NCBI GenBank assembly: GCA_030407005.1
Contig: JAUDYN010000004.1
Span: 4,063,148-4,127,147, forward strand
Direction of reading: 5' to 3'
Origin: Desarmillaria ectypa
Taxonomy: Eukaryota > Basidiomycota > Agaricomycetes > Agaricales > Physalacriaceae
Length of the DNA stretch: 64,000 nucleotides
The notes under the pieces are model-generated. The model searched no databases, was not told the origin of the DNA, and was given only the letters and a program-made list of their open reading frames with translations. Position numbers and translations under genes: made by a program. Every line of letters starts with the position of its first letter. Position 1 is the first letter of the stretch. Shown here piece by piece: positions 11,083 to 23,316 of this stretch.

Positions 11083-11957
11083 AGCCAGCCGCCAGAATGT
11101 TGTTTACATGTATAGTCAAACCGAAGCTGACCAATGCCACCTGTGGGAAGCTTCATCGCCGTCTTCTGTATGCGAACAATATACATGGCCACCTCAGAAT
11201 TACCCTTCCATATGCCGAGTTTAGCCCTTCTGAATTCGCGAGGTGTATGCTATCCATCACACCTGGGCCTTCTAGCGAAGTGATTCCTTCGATGTTATCC
11301 GTATTGTTTAGGTCTTCAGCGGTCAGTTTATTGAGTGCGTGAATGTTCTTTGCGTGTGCAGCAATGAAAGCTGGAGAAAGCCTCAATCATCAGGTACGTA
11401 AATACTTGCAGGATCCTTGCCGTAGAAATATTTGATGATCGTGGTAATATCGAAGGCATTCTGGTCGACGATAGCATAGCGGAGAGGATACTTCTTCTGA
11501 TGTTCGTCATCAATGCCATCAGGACCACGGATTAGACAGAGAGGTTTCCATCTGAGAACTCGTATCCCAAATATTCGACATAGTTCTCTGGCGGAATACG
11601 ACGAGACGCGTGGTTTAGATTGGGAGAGTAGCCCAAGAAATTCACTGCGTCGAAAGTCGTTCTGTGATATTATCAGCATCTATGCTACGTGTAGAAGATA
11701 TTTAGAACGCATACTTTACGGAAAAATGCAACCAAAATGACGTTCGAAGTATATCTTGCATCGTTAGCGAACTGAAGATGAAACCATTTTGAAATTCTCA
11801 ATATAGTCATCACCGCTTGAAAACAGAAGCTGAGGATCCAGCACAAGTCGCAAGTCCATTTTGAAATGGCATTGGCAGAATTGTGAGCCTTATCACGTCT
11901 CCCTTGTGGCCCTTCGGACGCGAGCGAGCGGTAGGTAACACCTAGATCGACTGCCAA
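11083..11957 (-). CDS. Possible unrecognised multi-exon gene or pseudogene
   Basis: Three adjacent minus-strand open stretches can be joined by plausible introns. Exon one runs from about 11957 to 11715 and contains LQFANDARYTSNVILVAF. A 53-nt GTATGC..CACAG intron occupies 11662-11714. The next exon starts NDFRRSEF and contains YAIVDQNAFDITTIIKYF. A further stretch near 11160-11345 contains NIHALNKLTAEDLNNTDNIE. The amino-acid composition looks coding, but no known domain is evident and the joins after the first intron are not unique. It could equally be an eroded gene. Confidence 0.3.
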
Positions 11958-12225
11958 AACGTATTTTCACGCATTCAAACGCCACCTATTGAACTGAATT
12001 GGGCCTAAGAATGAAAAGGAAGATACTGCAGCAGGCGATGATCGTTGTATTGTTATGCAGGATTCTATTCTTAAAAAGGAGTCAGAATTGCCGGCGAGAG
12101 CCTCCTGAAAGGTAGGTACAAAAATACCATGTACACGCTTCTGGCCGAATTTGATACGAATAGAACCCTAACCCTGAGGAACATAAGGTTTAAGTTTATG
12201 ATCAACATGTGGAGGGGGGCATACT

Positions 12226-12233
12226 ATATATAA
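12226..12233 (+). promoter_or_regulatory. TATA-like box without an assigned gene
   Basis: TATATAAA preceded by a G-rich run. The sequence downstream is pyrimidine- and C-rich like many fungal 5' leaders, but the next ATG codons open only short frames. Promoter function is a guess. Confidence 0.2.
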
Positions 12234-13238
12234 AGCAACCCCATCCTTACCTAGGCCCTCACAACTCTTCCTCAAACGACCACCTTTCCAGACCCCCTGC
12301 TCCTACGACCGCATTCATCCAAGCCAACCAAAGCCTCTATTCATCTGTAAGCCTTCCTTCTAACATTTGTTCCGTGCATAAGGAGGATTCACTTCAACAC
12401 GAAGACGATGCGAGCCTAACAAGAAAACGCGGCAGCGATGACAACGCAGCAGGGAAGGGAGCTTCCAGAATTGCATTTATCACCAGTGATGTCCCTTAAG
12501 CCTAGGATAAGTAAGGTTAGGGTTACGCAACTATGATTGGCCCGTACTGGGATTCCCAAAAATTGTTGGTATATCCAATCATGTCCCGGTCGCAGACCCC
12601 CCTTGTTCTCATGCTGCGATATTCACCCGCGCCCTGCATGGCTGCTATCCAAGAGAGCGGTCACATCAACAGCCTAATCTGCTCTTCTGATGAGGCGAAA
12701 CGAGCGATGCACCCCATTTCGTCTAAATCTACTTATCTCTATCCCATTAGAGCCAACAACAAATACTGAAGATTTGTCAGCCTTTTACGGAAGAACGACA
12801 GGAAATACTTACATGATGGTATCTGATGATACAGAATGATCATTTCGCCATTTACAATACCGCAAATGGCGCCGGGGTAAGGAAGTGAAGTGAAGAACAC
12901 GGGCCGAATGGGATAACAAGCAGCGAACATCTCTACTGTATCGAGAAGAGCAACCCTGCATCCCTCTAGGCACCTGGAGTACAATGATTACATCATAAAA
13001 CGGGCATCTAATAGCGCTTCCAGAAAGCAGCTTGAGCGGGCTACAAAATCACGGCCATCAGAACTCGAACGCTTCTTAAAACAACCCATTGCTCACTTTG
13101 ATCTATTGCGATATGAGCGCTAACTTCATCGCAGCCTTGAAAGTTACGTACTTGTGGCATTTTTTGTCGTCTAATGTTCCTTTCCATCATCCCGTTAATT
13201 CCTTCATTACCGATATTCCATCTCAAACTTTACTACCG

Positions 13239-13510
13239 TGTTATGGATATCGAGTATCCATAAACTCGGTGCATGAGTCAACGCATGCCTACACTCGGCC
13301 TTCTCGGTCCTAACAGTGACTCACACATAATTTTCTCTTACTTTCTCTATTCTTCTTGCTCATACTAGAATATAATAGAATATTGTAGAATATTCATGAC
13401 TCGAGCCCTTTAGTATATAAATACCGTCTGCAACGTTGTAAAAATAAATAAATCAACTCATCTTCAACTCCACTTTATTGTGTGAACTAAGCATCTGATC
13501 GGTTACGCCT
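13239..13510 (+). repeat. Possible solo LTR remnant
   Basis: The block starts TGTTATGGATAT and carries a TATAAATACC box near 13417 followed within 30 bp by AATAAATAAA, the compact TATA-polyA arrangement of fungal LTRs. A repeated TAGAATAT motif precedes the TATA box. No second copy or target duplication is seen, and the right end is arbitrary. Confidence 0.25.
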
Positions 13511-16500
13511 AGCGCTTGTCTTCACCTACAGCCCGTAATAGCTCTGCGCTTACTGACCCCTTTACCTCGCAAACCGGACCTCTCAGGTCTCCTCACGAAC
13601 CCTTGCCGGAATCCATTCTATTCCCTAACGACATACATCTTTATAACATATCCTACCTCGCTTCGATCATCCCTTCTCGGCCCTCACTCTCATATCCCGA
13701 TTTCGGCAGATTCCTAACACACCGGGTACTTCGCCTCCTACTAGAATACCTGTCAGATATATGTATGCTCAAGGAGTTGAATGAAAAGAGATTGTGAACG
13801 CGCCGAAACAGAAAAGAATTGCTCAGATAACATTTAAACATTTATTCAGCACCATGTCGCCGTGGCAAATTTAGGGTAAGAGATAGCGTTGCTTCGTCCA
13901 CTGCTGCCATAGATGTTGACACATAGTTTTTACAAATGGCCTTGGAGTGAACGATGCTACGACAAGCATACCGAGATCAACTCACCTGCTTACAGTAAGT
14001 AACTCGTGGGATGCGGTAGCAAAGATCCATGTCAGTGCCGATACTTCATCCTTGCTCACCTGAGGTGTAGCCGACTACGGACAGAAGGTCACCGCGAGCC
14101 ATTACCACTGAGTACTGAAGTCTGAACCGGGATAGGAAGAAAAAAAAGAGATCCGGCGCCAGGCAAATGTTGACATTCAAGATGGCATCAGTAGCATCAC
14201 AGTATATTGGTATATGCACGTCTGCGTCGAGGGCGCCTACTACAGTGCTGCAGAAAGGCAGGATCACACAGATAGGGTGCACAAACCTGTTCTATCTTTA
14301 TTCACACCTGGTAACAGACGCCTAAGCACACCTCACCCAATCAAATCCCTCTTCGTCCTGGAATGACCGGAAATGGTATAATACAATGTGCGTACTCCCA
14401 CAAAAAGTATCATCCAGAGCTCTAGCTTTGTACAGGCGCAGGACGCCAATTCACTCTGAGCCGTCTGAACCGCCATTTTGTCGAGACAATAGCATCTCCG
14501 CATATGCGAGAATACTTCTCTGTCTAGCACGCTTGATAATGACCGGAGGAGAAGGATGGAAATAGGTCCATCGCTGTGGGCGATGCAGACGAGTTTGAGG
14601 CTTGATGAGACGGTTCTGGTGATGGGTATGCTTGTTACTCCCGAGGAAATGCGAGCGGCAAAGGATTACGCTTTATTTCGCGTGGAAGGAATACGTGAAA
14701 TTCGATCTGTTTACACCGAAATGTGCATGGTTCAGGGACGCGCATTCTGCTCTTCGTGAGGATCACGTCGTTCGGTAGAAGATGCCAGTAAAACTTTCAT
14801 CTTACCTGTAATTTCCTGCATCACTCTTGCGCTTGAGGGCGAATCGTGAAACTTCCTCTCGGCTGAAGTGCTATCCCCACCCCATCATGCAGACGAACGA
14901 TCACTATCTTCTCAAAGCTACTGAATGAGGCGCACATCCCACTCATGCGTCAATAGCTTCCCGTAAATTGGCTCCGGTGTCATTGTGATGCTGAGCATCT
15001 GCTGGCGTCATTTGATGATTTTCAGAGCTGCTAATAATTTGCCGATCCGATAACCGTGATACTACGCGAGGAATACGTGTTTTCTACCGCGCTTGGAGAC
15101 TACACAGTGAGTCATGAATGTCGATGTACGACTTCATGCTCGCTGTACCATCACAACAGCGACCATCAATTTATTGCCACCTCCCTGACATTTGCAACAA
15201 AGTAGTATCAATGAGATCACAATTCCGCACCTCAAAGCTGGACAAACTTATAATAGACGGACGGACCTTCGTTGTGTCCGATTCTTCCTTAGAGTATGCC
15301 CATCGATGACGAGCCACGTTTCACAGACGTGGCAATGACCACGCTCCAAGGAACAACGTGATATCGGTAACGGTTCCGTGGGTTAGTAGACTTACTTTTT
15401 TTCCTCAACGGCCGGATTTTGAAGACTTCCTCAGTCGAAGAACCTCGCCATTATAGTGCCTGGCAATGAACATTTTGCCTACCTCATTTAAGAGTATGAA
15501 CAGTCGCGTATCAGTGAAATATAAGCCTATGATACTGGCCCTTCTCTCTCAAACCGAGCCGAATCACCCACCTCCTGCCCTAATTACCTTCATAAAGCCC
15601 TGACACTAGACCGATTCCAACGTTCTTCGGCTTGATCCATGACTGACCTGCGATGCATCGTGGAGGAATTAAGATCAGACATAAGACACCGAGGCTACGC
15701 AGTTGCCCGAAATTGCTCAAAGTCATGATATCTGTTGGTAGGGAAGTATAAGGGGATTTACTCTGCCCCTAATTTTTTTAGTTGCATCTGCTCGTCCCCA
15801 TCGGTTCGTGTTTTATTGCATCATTCTGTGATTGCTGCTCACATTTTTACGTTGACCAGGGAACCTCGCTTTCGTAGTGAGGCTAAATATTTCGGCCTGT
15901 GCCATCACAGCTCCTGTTCACCACATGATACCTTGATGGAGCCTGAAGAGCCGATATTCGATACTGAGGATGGTCGGCAAAGTTTCCAGGGCATCCCGGC
16001 GAATATTTTTTGCCGCACATATCGACGACATCTATCTAGAAGAAGGGACCTTCTTTGCCTCGGCTCTTCGTCATGCTGGATTGATGACCACGGCCGCTTT
16101 CACACCGAAAGCGTACATGATGTATCTGACATTTTGGCATGATTTGTGGTGCAGTTCAGAATCATTGGTACAAGTGAGCTATTCGCACGTTACCCGGCTC
16201 GAAGCGCGACATTGACTGTCGCTTCAGACTTCCTCGATACACTGATGATGGCAACAGCTTTCTCTTTTTTATCGACGTGTTTTTTGTGTATCAAGAAAGT
16301 TCGACCACCTGAAACTCGTTCCGCCCCGGCTTGGAGACATTCGCGACGAGGAAATTCGTCGCCGTATTCAAAAGGACAGACTCATCATAAGACAAGCCAC
16401 ATGGAAATCCCTGGGGCGCGCTCGGCTATCGCAGCACCGCCGTATCACCCATTTTTTGAGACGCTGTCGTGTCATCAGCTCCAGAGTCTGGTAGTATTAG

Positions 16501-19500
16501 CCGGCTTGGGCTGATTGGGCTCAATCATGGTGACTGTTCCTCGCCGACGACTCGCAGCTACATCTTGCGGTCGCTTTCTCTCAGTATTTAGAGTCAAATA
16601 ATGGGTGCGCTTTGCGCGCTTGGCCTCTTCAAAGCGGAAGGAGTAGTCGGGCGCCTAGACAAGGCGAGATATTTTTGTCGTCATGAGCGCCGCTGGCTGT
16701 CAGGATGGTTTTTCAGCAGTGCAATCGATGGGCGCCGCGCCGCGTTCATTGCGCTATATATGACATCGACAACGGCCTAATTTGACTCTACTTACTACTA
16801 TGGCCGAGGTCTCCTTCTCCTGCTCCCTGTCGTTCGGACGGATCTCCCGCGGACTCTCACCAAACATCCTTGGGACCTCCTTTCTTTTCGCATACCATCT
16901 GAGCTGTATTCACCTTAATGTCATGAATCCGGAGCGATATACCGTAGCGATGATGATATTCACCCTAGCCGAACTCTGAGATCTCCCTCTGTATCCCCAC
17001 AATTTGTATGCTTTGCCACATTGTCTCTCCATGTCCTGATTCTGATCCACCGAAAGAATTGTCGTCATCGTAGACTAAGCGTAAAGCGACAGTCTGGTAT
17101 CTTAGTAATATGGTCAAAAAACGATTTCCACTGCCATGATTTCCGCTAGGATCCTTTTCCGGATGAGCAACTCCAGGAGTCAACCGGTCAGGGCCGCCTA
17201 CTCTGCTTGCATCACGGGCGTGCTAGATATAGGACACCCTGACTCAGATATGAACGAATTAATTAACGCGGCACCCTTATCTGTGTAGTTGCTAGCCATG
17301 ACTAGTTCATGTCTGGTAGGCAAGTATTTCGGGGAGAAACTATACAAACTTCTCTTTAGATATCTTTAACACAGGGAGAACTGTCGGCCCTTTCGTTAAA
17401 GGGAACGACACATTTTTGCTGTGGTCAATTTTATCTCTAATCCACTCATTCTCCTTGCATTGTGACTGACGCGAATGAGTCACTTGCCATAGGTTCTTCT
17501 GTCGTTCAGTCAGTCGCACGATGGCAGGATGTAAGTTTGACGTACTACAGAACACTAGGTATGTTCTTTCCACTGGGTACAGTTCGTACTGATGTTATAT
17601 CAGACTTAACAGTATTATGACTTTCCAGGCCGCATATCGGGCGTGGCGCATCATTTGAATTTACACCACGAAGACAGCCTCGTGCCTCGCGTTGCTAGGC
17701 TTTCCCGGGTCTCGATTTGGTCTCAGCCGACGAACCTCCCCTTCGATTAAGAACTTGTCATGTCCATATATTTCTGCGAAGAAGCCTTGTATGTCGCCTG
17801 ATATCCTACGCGACTGTTGCGCCTTTTTAACATCGAATCTCACTTGCCAGATCTTCCGGTTTGTACGCAGACGACATCTTGCCCTTGAATCAGGAACGAA
17901 CCGAGGCGCTTGTGAGCGCAAATGCGAATCACGGAAGCCCTTCAATTGGACCAACCAAGCTGAGATTCGGACCTAGACTTGTCCTTGCTCATTGCAGACG
18001 CTCGGCTCTTTTAATTCCAAACCCAAAAACGTTAGCCTGCCTTGTGGCTCTTGAGCTAATCATGCTGCGTCACGCTTTATTCATAAAACGTATATGTTCA
18101 CAGATGTCGATGAAGTTTGGACCCTTGAATTCGAAGTACGGACCCTTGACGCTATCATCGGTGCCTTGATATTCTTAGACATCCTCTTTTCCCTCCCTGC
18201 CATATTTTGCCGTTTTCATCCAGATAGAAGGGTCAAGTTATACGTACACCTGAAAGCAGTGTCAGGAGCTCCTTACCCTCGGTCCCTACTCTACGATTAC
18301 CGATATTCCGATTTAGCGCAGCCATCTTCTCAGCGCCAATTGCATCCGATTGGCTGCCTTCGTCATTAAACCGCACAACCTGCCTGAATACTTCCAGTTC
18401 ATTTGAGAGCTTCGCACTTCTAAATCCGCGACACCCGAGCCGCTATGAAATACTGGAACTATCTCAATACCCGTTGACTATAAACGGCCTCCTCAAAGAT
18501 CCTGCCAACACATCTATTGGACGATCTAACACATTTTTCGGACCTTTCACTTTCATCCGTGGCGATATTCGGTGCCTTACCAGATGCGCAACTCGGAGGC
18601 CATGCGCTGCCAAGTTGCTAATGCGGTTGCATCCGTCTCGAGCTCTTCTTTCCGACCTGGTTCATTTCTATCATCCTCTCCCAACTGATGCTGTGAGGAG
18701 GCGTGTTCATGACTTCGACTTCAAGGATTGGCAATGATCACATAAGAATCGAACCCAATTCACTCGCCGTTTTCTAGACCCTCCTATGATCTGGTGACAC
18801 GGCGACTTTCCATCGGTCATCTACTGGCCTCCTGCTTTCTTCCTTTCCTATCGCAGGCTAGAAGGCAACGCAGAAGCGGTCTTCTGATAGGTCCATAACA
18901 CCGAAATTAACTGGCGTTTATAGCTGGTGTTACTCGGTAGTTTGTGACGATGTTGTATTCATGCTAATTCTGATCTCCCCGTTTATCATTGCTATTCTCC
19001 GCTCACGTCTTACACCAAGGAAGCCCTGCTGAAGAAATTTTAACGTAGTATAAGATCGTTCTTGGAACGTCAGTTAAACCGAGGTCCTCTCTACACCATT
19101 TCATAGCAGATGTTCGTGGTCTCTGGTTGTATCCTTCGTGTACTGCCAGTGTCATAAGCTCACGTGATCGTGATGTCTGTAACCTGTTTTATGCCTACGT
19201 TTATAAATGGATGCGACACGCACTTCCTTTGTTTGACACTATTCGCTATTTATGCTTTACTGTTGGCTCTTTCCAGTTACCTTGCTGTACTTTCTCAAGA
19301 TGTTCATCGATGATCTCTAGAGCGCTTTTCGCAGCAAGTTCTAAAAGGCGGAAAGGAACTGTCAAAGATCTCACCGAGCAGCGGATCCAGTAGGAGTAGG
19401 AGGATCTTCCAATGTCTTCAATTTTGAGCATAATCCTGACCACAGCCGTTCGTTGCTCGGAACTTGCCTAGAGATCTTAATTCCGTGCAATCGGATAAAG

Positions 19501-19756
19501 CAACATTACTCAAGGGCGAAGACATTCCCCAACCTGGTGTCCAAGAAAATTTCCAATGAAAAATACATGGTTGTAAGTTGAAGATTGCTAACTTTGCGTC
19601 AACTTCTTACCCCCGGAACCACAGAAACCTAAGATAATTATTGCTACCAGGCATGGGAGGCAGGAAAGATGTGGATCAAGGAGAAGAGGAATCCGAGCAG
19701 GGATGACTACCGTATCGTATACAGTTACGCCCATAAGCGGTATGGCACAAGGGCTT
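13511..19756. other. 6-kb stretch without a recognisable gene
   Basis: Short open frames in every reading, none joining into a known protein. Some have protein-like composition, for example 15970-16215 (RIFFAAHIDDIYLEEGTFF) and about 16300-16490 on the plus strand, and may be eroded coding sequence. I could not assign a family. No tRNA or clear element ends were seen. Confidence 0.4.
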
Positions 19757-20005
19757 CGACGGTACGGTACGATTTTTCCTATATACCGTACCGTACCCGT
19801 CCCGTATACTATATACGGGTGTCACATAACAGGACAATGGCCTTGTCGAGTGAGATTTGCGGCCAAAATGTTGTATTTAATCAATTTCACTCACCACATA
19901 GCCAAAAGAACCAAAATTTGGCCTACCCATACAAATACGGTCGTAAAGATAGAATCCCAAAGCGCCGACGGTACGGTACCTGTATCCGCCGTATATACGG
20001 GTACA
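19757..20005. repeat. Cluster of TACCG/CGGTA palindromic repeats, possible eroded DNA transposon end regions
   Basis: Two direct copies of CGACGGTACGGTAC start at 19757 and 19966. Around them lie inverted partners such as ATACCGTACCGTACCCGT (19783-19800) and paired CGTATATACGG palindromes. Subterminal arrays of this kind occur in some fungal hAT-like elements and their short nonautonomous relatives. Clear terminal inverted repeats and target duplications were not found, so the element type is unproven. A 198-codon frame running through it (19669-20265) is probably not a gene. Confidence 0.45.
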
Positions 20006-20948
20006 GTGGTCATCCCCAAAGAGGAGGCCCGACGAGGAACATGAATGGCGCAGATGGACCGGTCATTGTTGCTGGTAAGGGCGGCTCTGAATCCGACACG
20101 TGTTATGAGAGTATCAGCTGTCGGCTCCCTATCTATGTCAAGCGGATGACTTCTGGGAAATTCTGTAAGCACGAAGAGATGGGTAACCGTCCTCCGATAA
20201 TGCTCAAGTCCGCGTTAGGGTCAACTTTTCCTCGGGCACTTCCTGCCGCACTGGAGAATATGTGATATCATTGAGTCCTTCATGACCATACCGGCTGCGC
20301 TCGCGGTCGTGGCACAGTTTCATGGCTCGTACGGTCATGAGGCGTAGATTAAGAATGCCCAAGTCCAATTTTTGCTCCACCAAGATCGCGATGTGCTTGT
20401 CAACGTTGACGAGATGGACCTGTATTCCTTCCAAGTTCCTGGTATACCCAGGCTAATCGATTCCCGTTCTAGCCACAGATGTATTTCTTTACTTTTCCGC
20501 AAAAACGATGGGCGGTTGCACAACTTGTTCTTCCCAAGGAATATCCCAGGCAAGTACGGCGACGTGCGCGATTACCAGTTCTACAGGAAGCAGGCTTCCG
20601 TCTGATGGGTTTCTGGTGATCACAATATCCCCTTGAGGCGAGAAGCACCATTGGGAGAAGTTTAGAACTTCGAGAGCTGATGAAGACAAGGACTGTGATA
20701 ATCCATTATTGGACTTGATTCCGAGTCGCACCTGCATTCATTCTGTTTCACAGTCGTCGTAGTTATCATGCACAGAGCTTTCGAGCCATGGTATACCCAG
20801 GTCACATGCTCAATGGGTTTCGAAGTAAACCTTTAATTTTCTTCTACTGGTACTTTGCTTTAATTGCTTTACGACAACGTACAATCAAATCCTGTGTTTC
20901 TGTCACAAATATTATTTTTATATCTGTTATACTATGAGCTTTGCGACT
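20006..20948. other. Intergenic stretch, nothing recognised
   Basis: Overlapping short frames on both strands only. It contains the 3' flank of the alpha/beta-hydrolase gene that ends at 20949. Confidence 0.4.
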
Positions 20949-22382
20949 TCATCGGGAACCATCCATGGTATCAGCGAGCCACTCGATCATTAGAGGCGTC
21001 AAGTCGCTTAACCGTTTCTCCTTCGCGATAAAGTCAAATATCGGTGTGACGTGAATCCCATCCTTCTCCAGCACAAACCTGGCGTCGCCATGAAATGGCT
21101 TCAAATACCTCTCATAAAACCACTCGTCCTTCTCCCGAAGAAAATCCCATTCCCCAGCTGTGACGAGGATGCGACCGACAGTTTGACTCAGGGGCTTGAA
21201 CCACTCCTCTGACGCCTCTAAAACATCCAAGTATGCAATGTCACCCTTAGGAACATCCCTGAGAAGATCTTGACAAACACCACTGTGGTACTCGGCCGGA
21301 ATAAAGTCGCGTTCATGTCGGGGCGCCAGGAGTTGTAAGGGCATCTGTGCGTCATCCGTCGCTCCGACAAAAGGAGAAATGAGGAGTAGGCCGCGAAAGT
21401 GTGCATCGGAGCGGACCGGAGCTGCTTCGATGGAGGGTAAGGGATAGAGTATGTGGGAAAGGAGCTGAAGTACGAGGTTTCCTCCTGCAGAGTCACCGCC
21501 AATGATAATATTCTCGGGCAAGACGCCGGCTGCTATGAGGTGCTTAAGCCCGTCTGTTGCTTCGCGTAATTGGCTGGGGAAAACGGCGTTGGGGAGGAGA
21601 TCTGCGATACGATGTAATCAATACCTGACTAGAAGAAGTTCATGAGCGTTGTACGTACTGTATGAAACGACGGCGATACCGATATTAACACCTCGCTTTT
21701 CGAGTTCTATTTGCATATAACGCAACCAAGAGAGCTGTTTTTCACCAAGGCTAAGCTTGTACCCTCCTCCTGTAAGAGGACGTCAGTAAAAGTGAAGTCT
21801 GTTATCACCAGAAAATAAAAATTTGAAAATAGACTTGAACTCGACAGCCTCAATCGTGCCGCTGTTCGCAGAGACCTTGCTGAGCGAAAGTGCGGCCACG
21901 GGACCTATCAGCATGAGAGGTTGGCGCTAATTCAGGCTCTGATGTACAAACTGTCTTAGTCAAGGAGAGCGTAAGAAACAACTTACCATGGCAGTAAAAG
22001 AACACTTTATCCAAACGTTTTGGACCAACCCAGAAGAGCTTGGCGCCATCGCAAAGATCTTCAATAGATGGTTTCAGACCAGTTGTCGTAGTCCAGGCTT
22101 TATAGTTGCTGAGAGAACCAGGCACAGGTAGCCCTTGGCCATGTACCAGGAAAACGTTGAATACCACCAAAGACCAGATTTGCCGCCAGCTCTTGTTACG
22201 TTCGTGTGTGAAGAATGAAGCGAGGAGACGCCACGGAAGATAAACCACTAAATTCGAGAAATGTCAGCCGATTTCAAATTTTAAACAGGGATCCACTCAC
22301 CAAGACGACATATTACGGAGAGAAGTGTTATCCTTTGTAAAAAGGACAATTGATGTTGTGTAGATGAATGTCCCGCTGGCAT
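20949..22382 (-). CDS. Alpha/beta-hydrolase fold-3 (HSL-like) esterase/lipase
   Basis: Likely carboxylester hydrolase of the hormone-sensitive-lipase type. Exons on the minus strand are 22382-22301, 22247-21987, 21769-21659 and 21601-20949. They join in phase to 368 residues. The start ATG at 22382 is chosen because it opens an N-terminal hydrophobic helix (residues about 15-32), suggesting a membrane anchor. The spliced product has the oxyanion motif HGGG at residues 114-117, created exactly across intron 2. It also has GDSAGG with Ser189, Asp304 in GEWD and His335 in GIHVTP, a complete catalytic triad. Intron 2 is 217 nt, long for this region; the others are about 53-57 nt. The gene is transcribed away from the gene at 23317. 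The substrate is unknown; steroid ester, acetyl ester and lactone hydrolases all belong to this family. Confidence 0.85.
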
Positions 22383-23316
22383 AATGCTGTATCTTGCTCG
22401 TGGACGTGCTGAGTGAAAATGTAGCAGTGTGAAAAAGAAGTCCAACACGAGGACAACTACATATTCCCGGTGCCCTTATTAATGTGCTCGGAACAAGGCT
22501 CCCATATTACGTTGTCTATCCGTGTGATCGCGAAGGGATGATCACGCCGCACGCAAGCTCACGTACTGCCGATGCGTTGTATGATGGAGAGATCCTTTCC
22601 GGAACCATGGAACTACAGGCTTCGAGATTACTTTCCAAGTAGCTTGACCCCATTGCACGAGCACGCATCCATGGAATTAGTATCTGTAAGCTCGTCCTTG
22701 GAAAACATGAGCCGCGCATTTATAAAATGTATTGACATACGATGAATATACCACTGAGGAGGATCTCTTCCTTGTTCTTGGCAGTAGGGAGAAACCACGT
22801 GAGTGCGCGACACGGATGAGCGGGAAATTTCCGGGCCGTCGAAATTTCGCAGTGACCACGATCAAATAAACGATCGGCAACTTGGCTGCCATGGCGATCC
22901 TTGAATTGCCTAATCACCCTCAGACAGTGACTTGGATCAGTGTCATATATATATTCAGAATATCTTTGTGCACAGGACAACAAGGTCCTCAGACTCAAAG
23001 TAGATATCAACGTTTTCGAGGGGAAAGGCTCACAGCTCTGACAGGCGGCACACAGTGCAAGCCGCAGTCTCCCTGCCGTGGAGGATTGTACTCACCGCAA
23101 TATTTTCTCCTGGAGTTCCTCTCTAGAATACATGTATCCACGCCTCATGTCCGTGATCACGGGTATATATTGCGTCCGCAAACACACAAACAAAGGCCTT
23201 GAGGCTGAGCCTTTGTTCCGTGAGTGGCACGTATACTTTGTTGGTCCACTTTTAGTTAACTAGCAGTCACTCTGAACACTTGGCTTCATACTCGACTTTC
23301 ATTTACTCTCAATCTT
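22383..23316. promoter_or_regulatory. Divergent intergenic region
   Basis: This 0.93-kb stretch separates the start codons of the hydrolase (minus) and the gene at 23317 (plus), so it should hold both promoters. No canonical TATA box stands out, and the short frames within it look non-coding. Confidence 0.4.

Larger units (their letters stand above)
9893..13238. other. Stretch without a recognisable gene
   Basis: Only short frames occur in all six readings, none with a family motif I know. Two items inside are listed separately: a possible minus-strand multi-exon gene at 11083-11957 and a TATA-like box at 12226. CpG content is normal here, unlike the retrotransposon block to the left. Confidence 0.5.

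Noticed and set aside
17861..18169. A YADDIL motif suggesting a LINE-type reverse transcriptase
   Set aside because: The motif stands alone: no other RT block lies upstream or downstream in that frame, and the surrounding translation is not RT-like. Most likely chance.
19669..20265. A 198-codon plus-strand open frame
   Set aside because: It is Tyr/Arg-rich because it translates the TACCG/CGGTA palindromes. The repeat explains the open frame.
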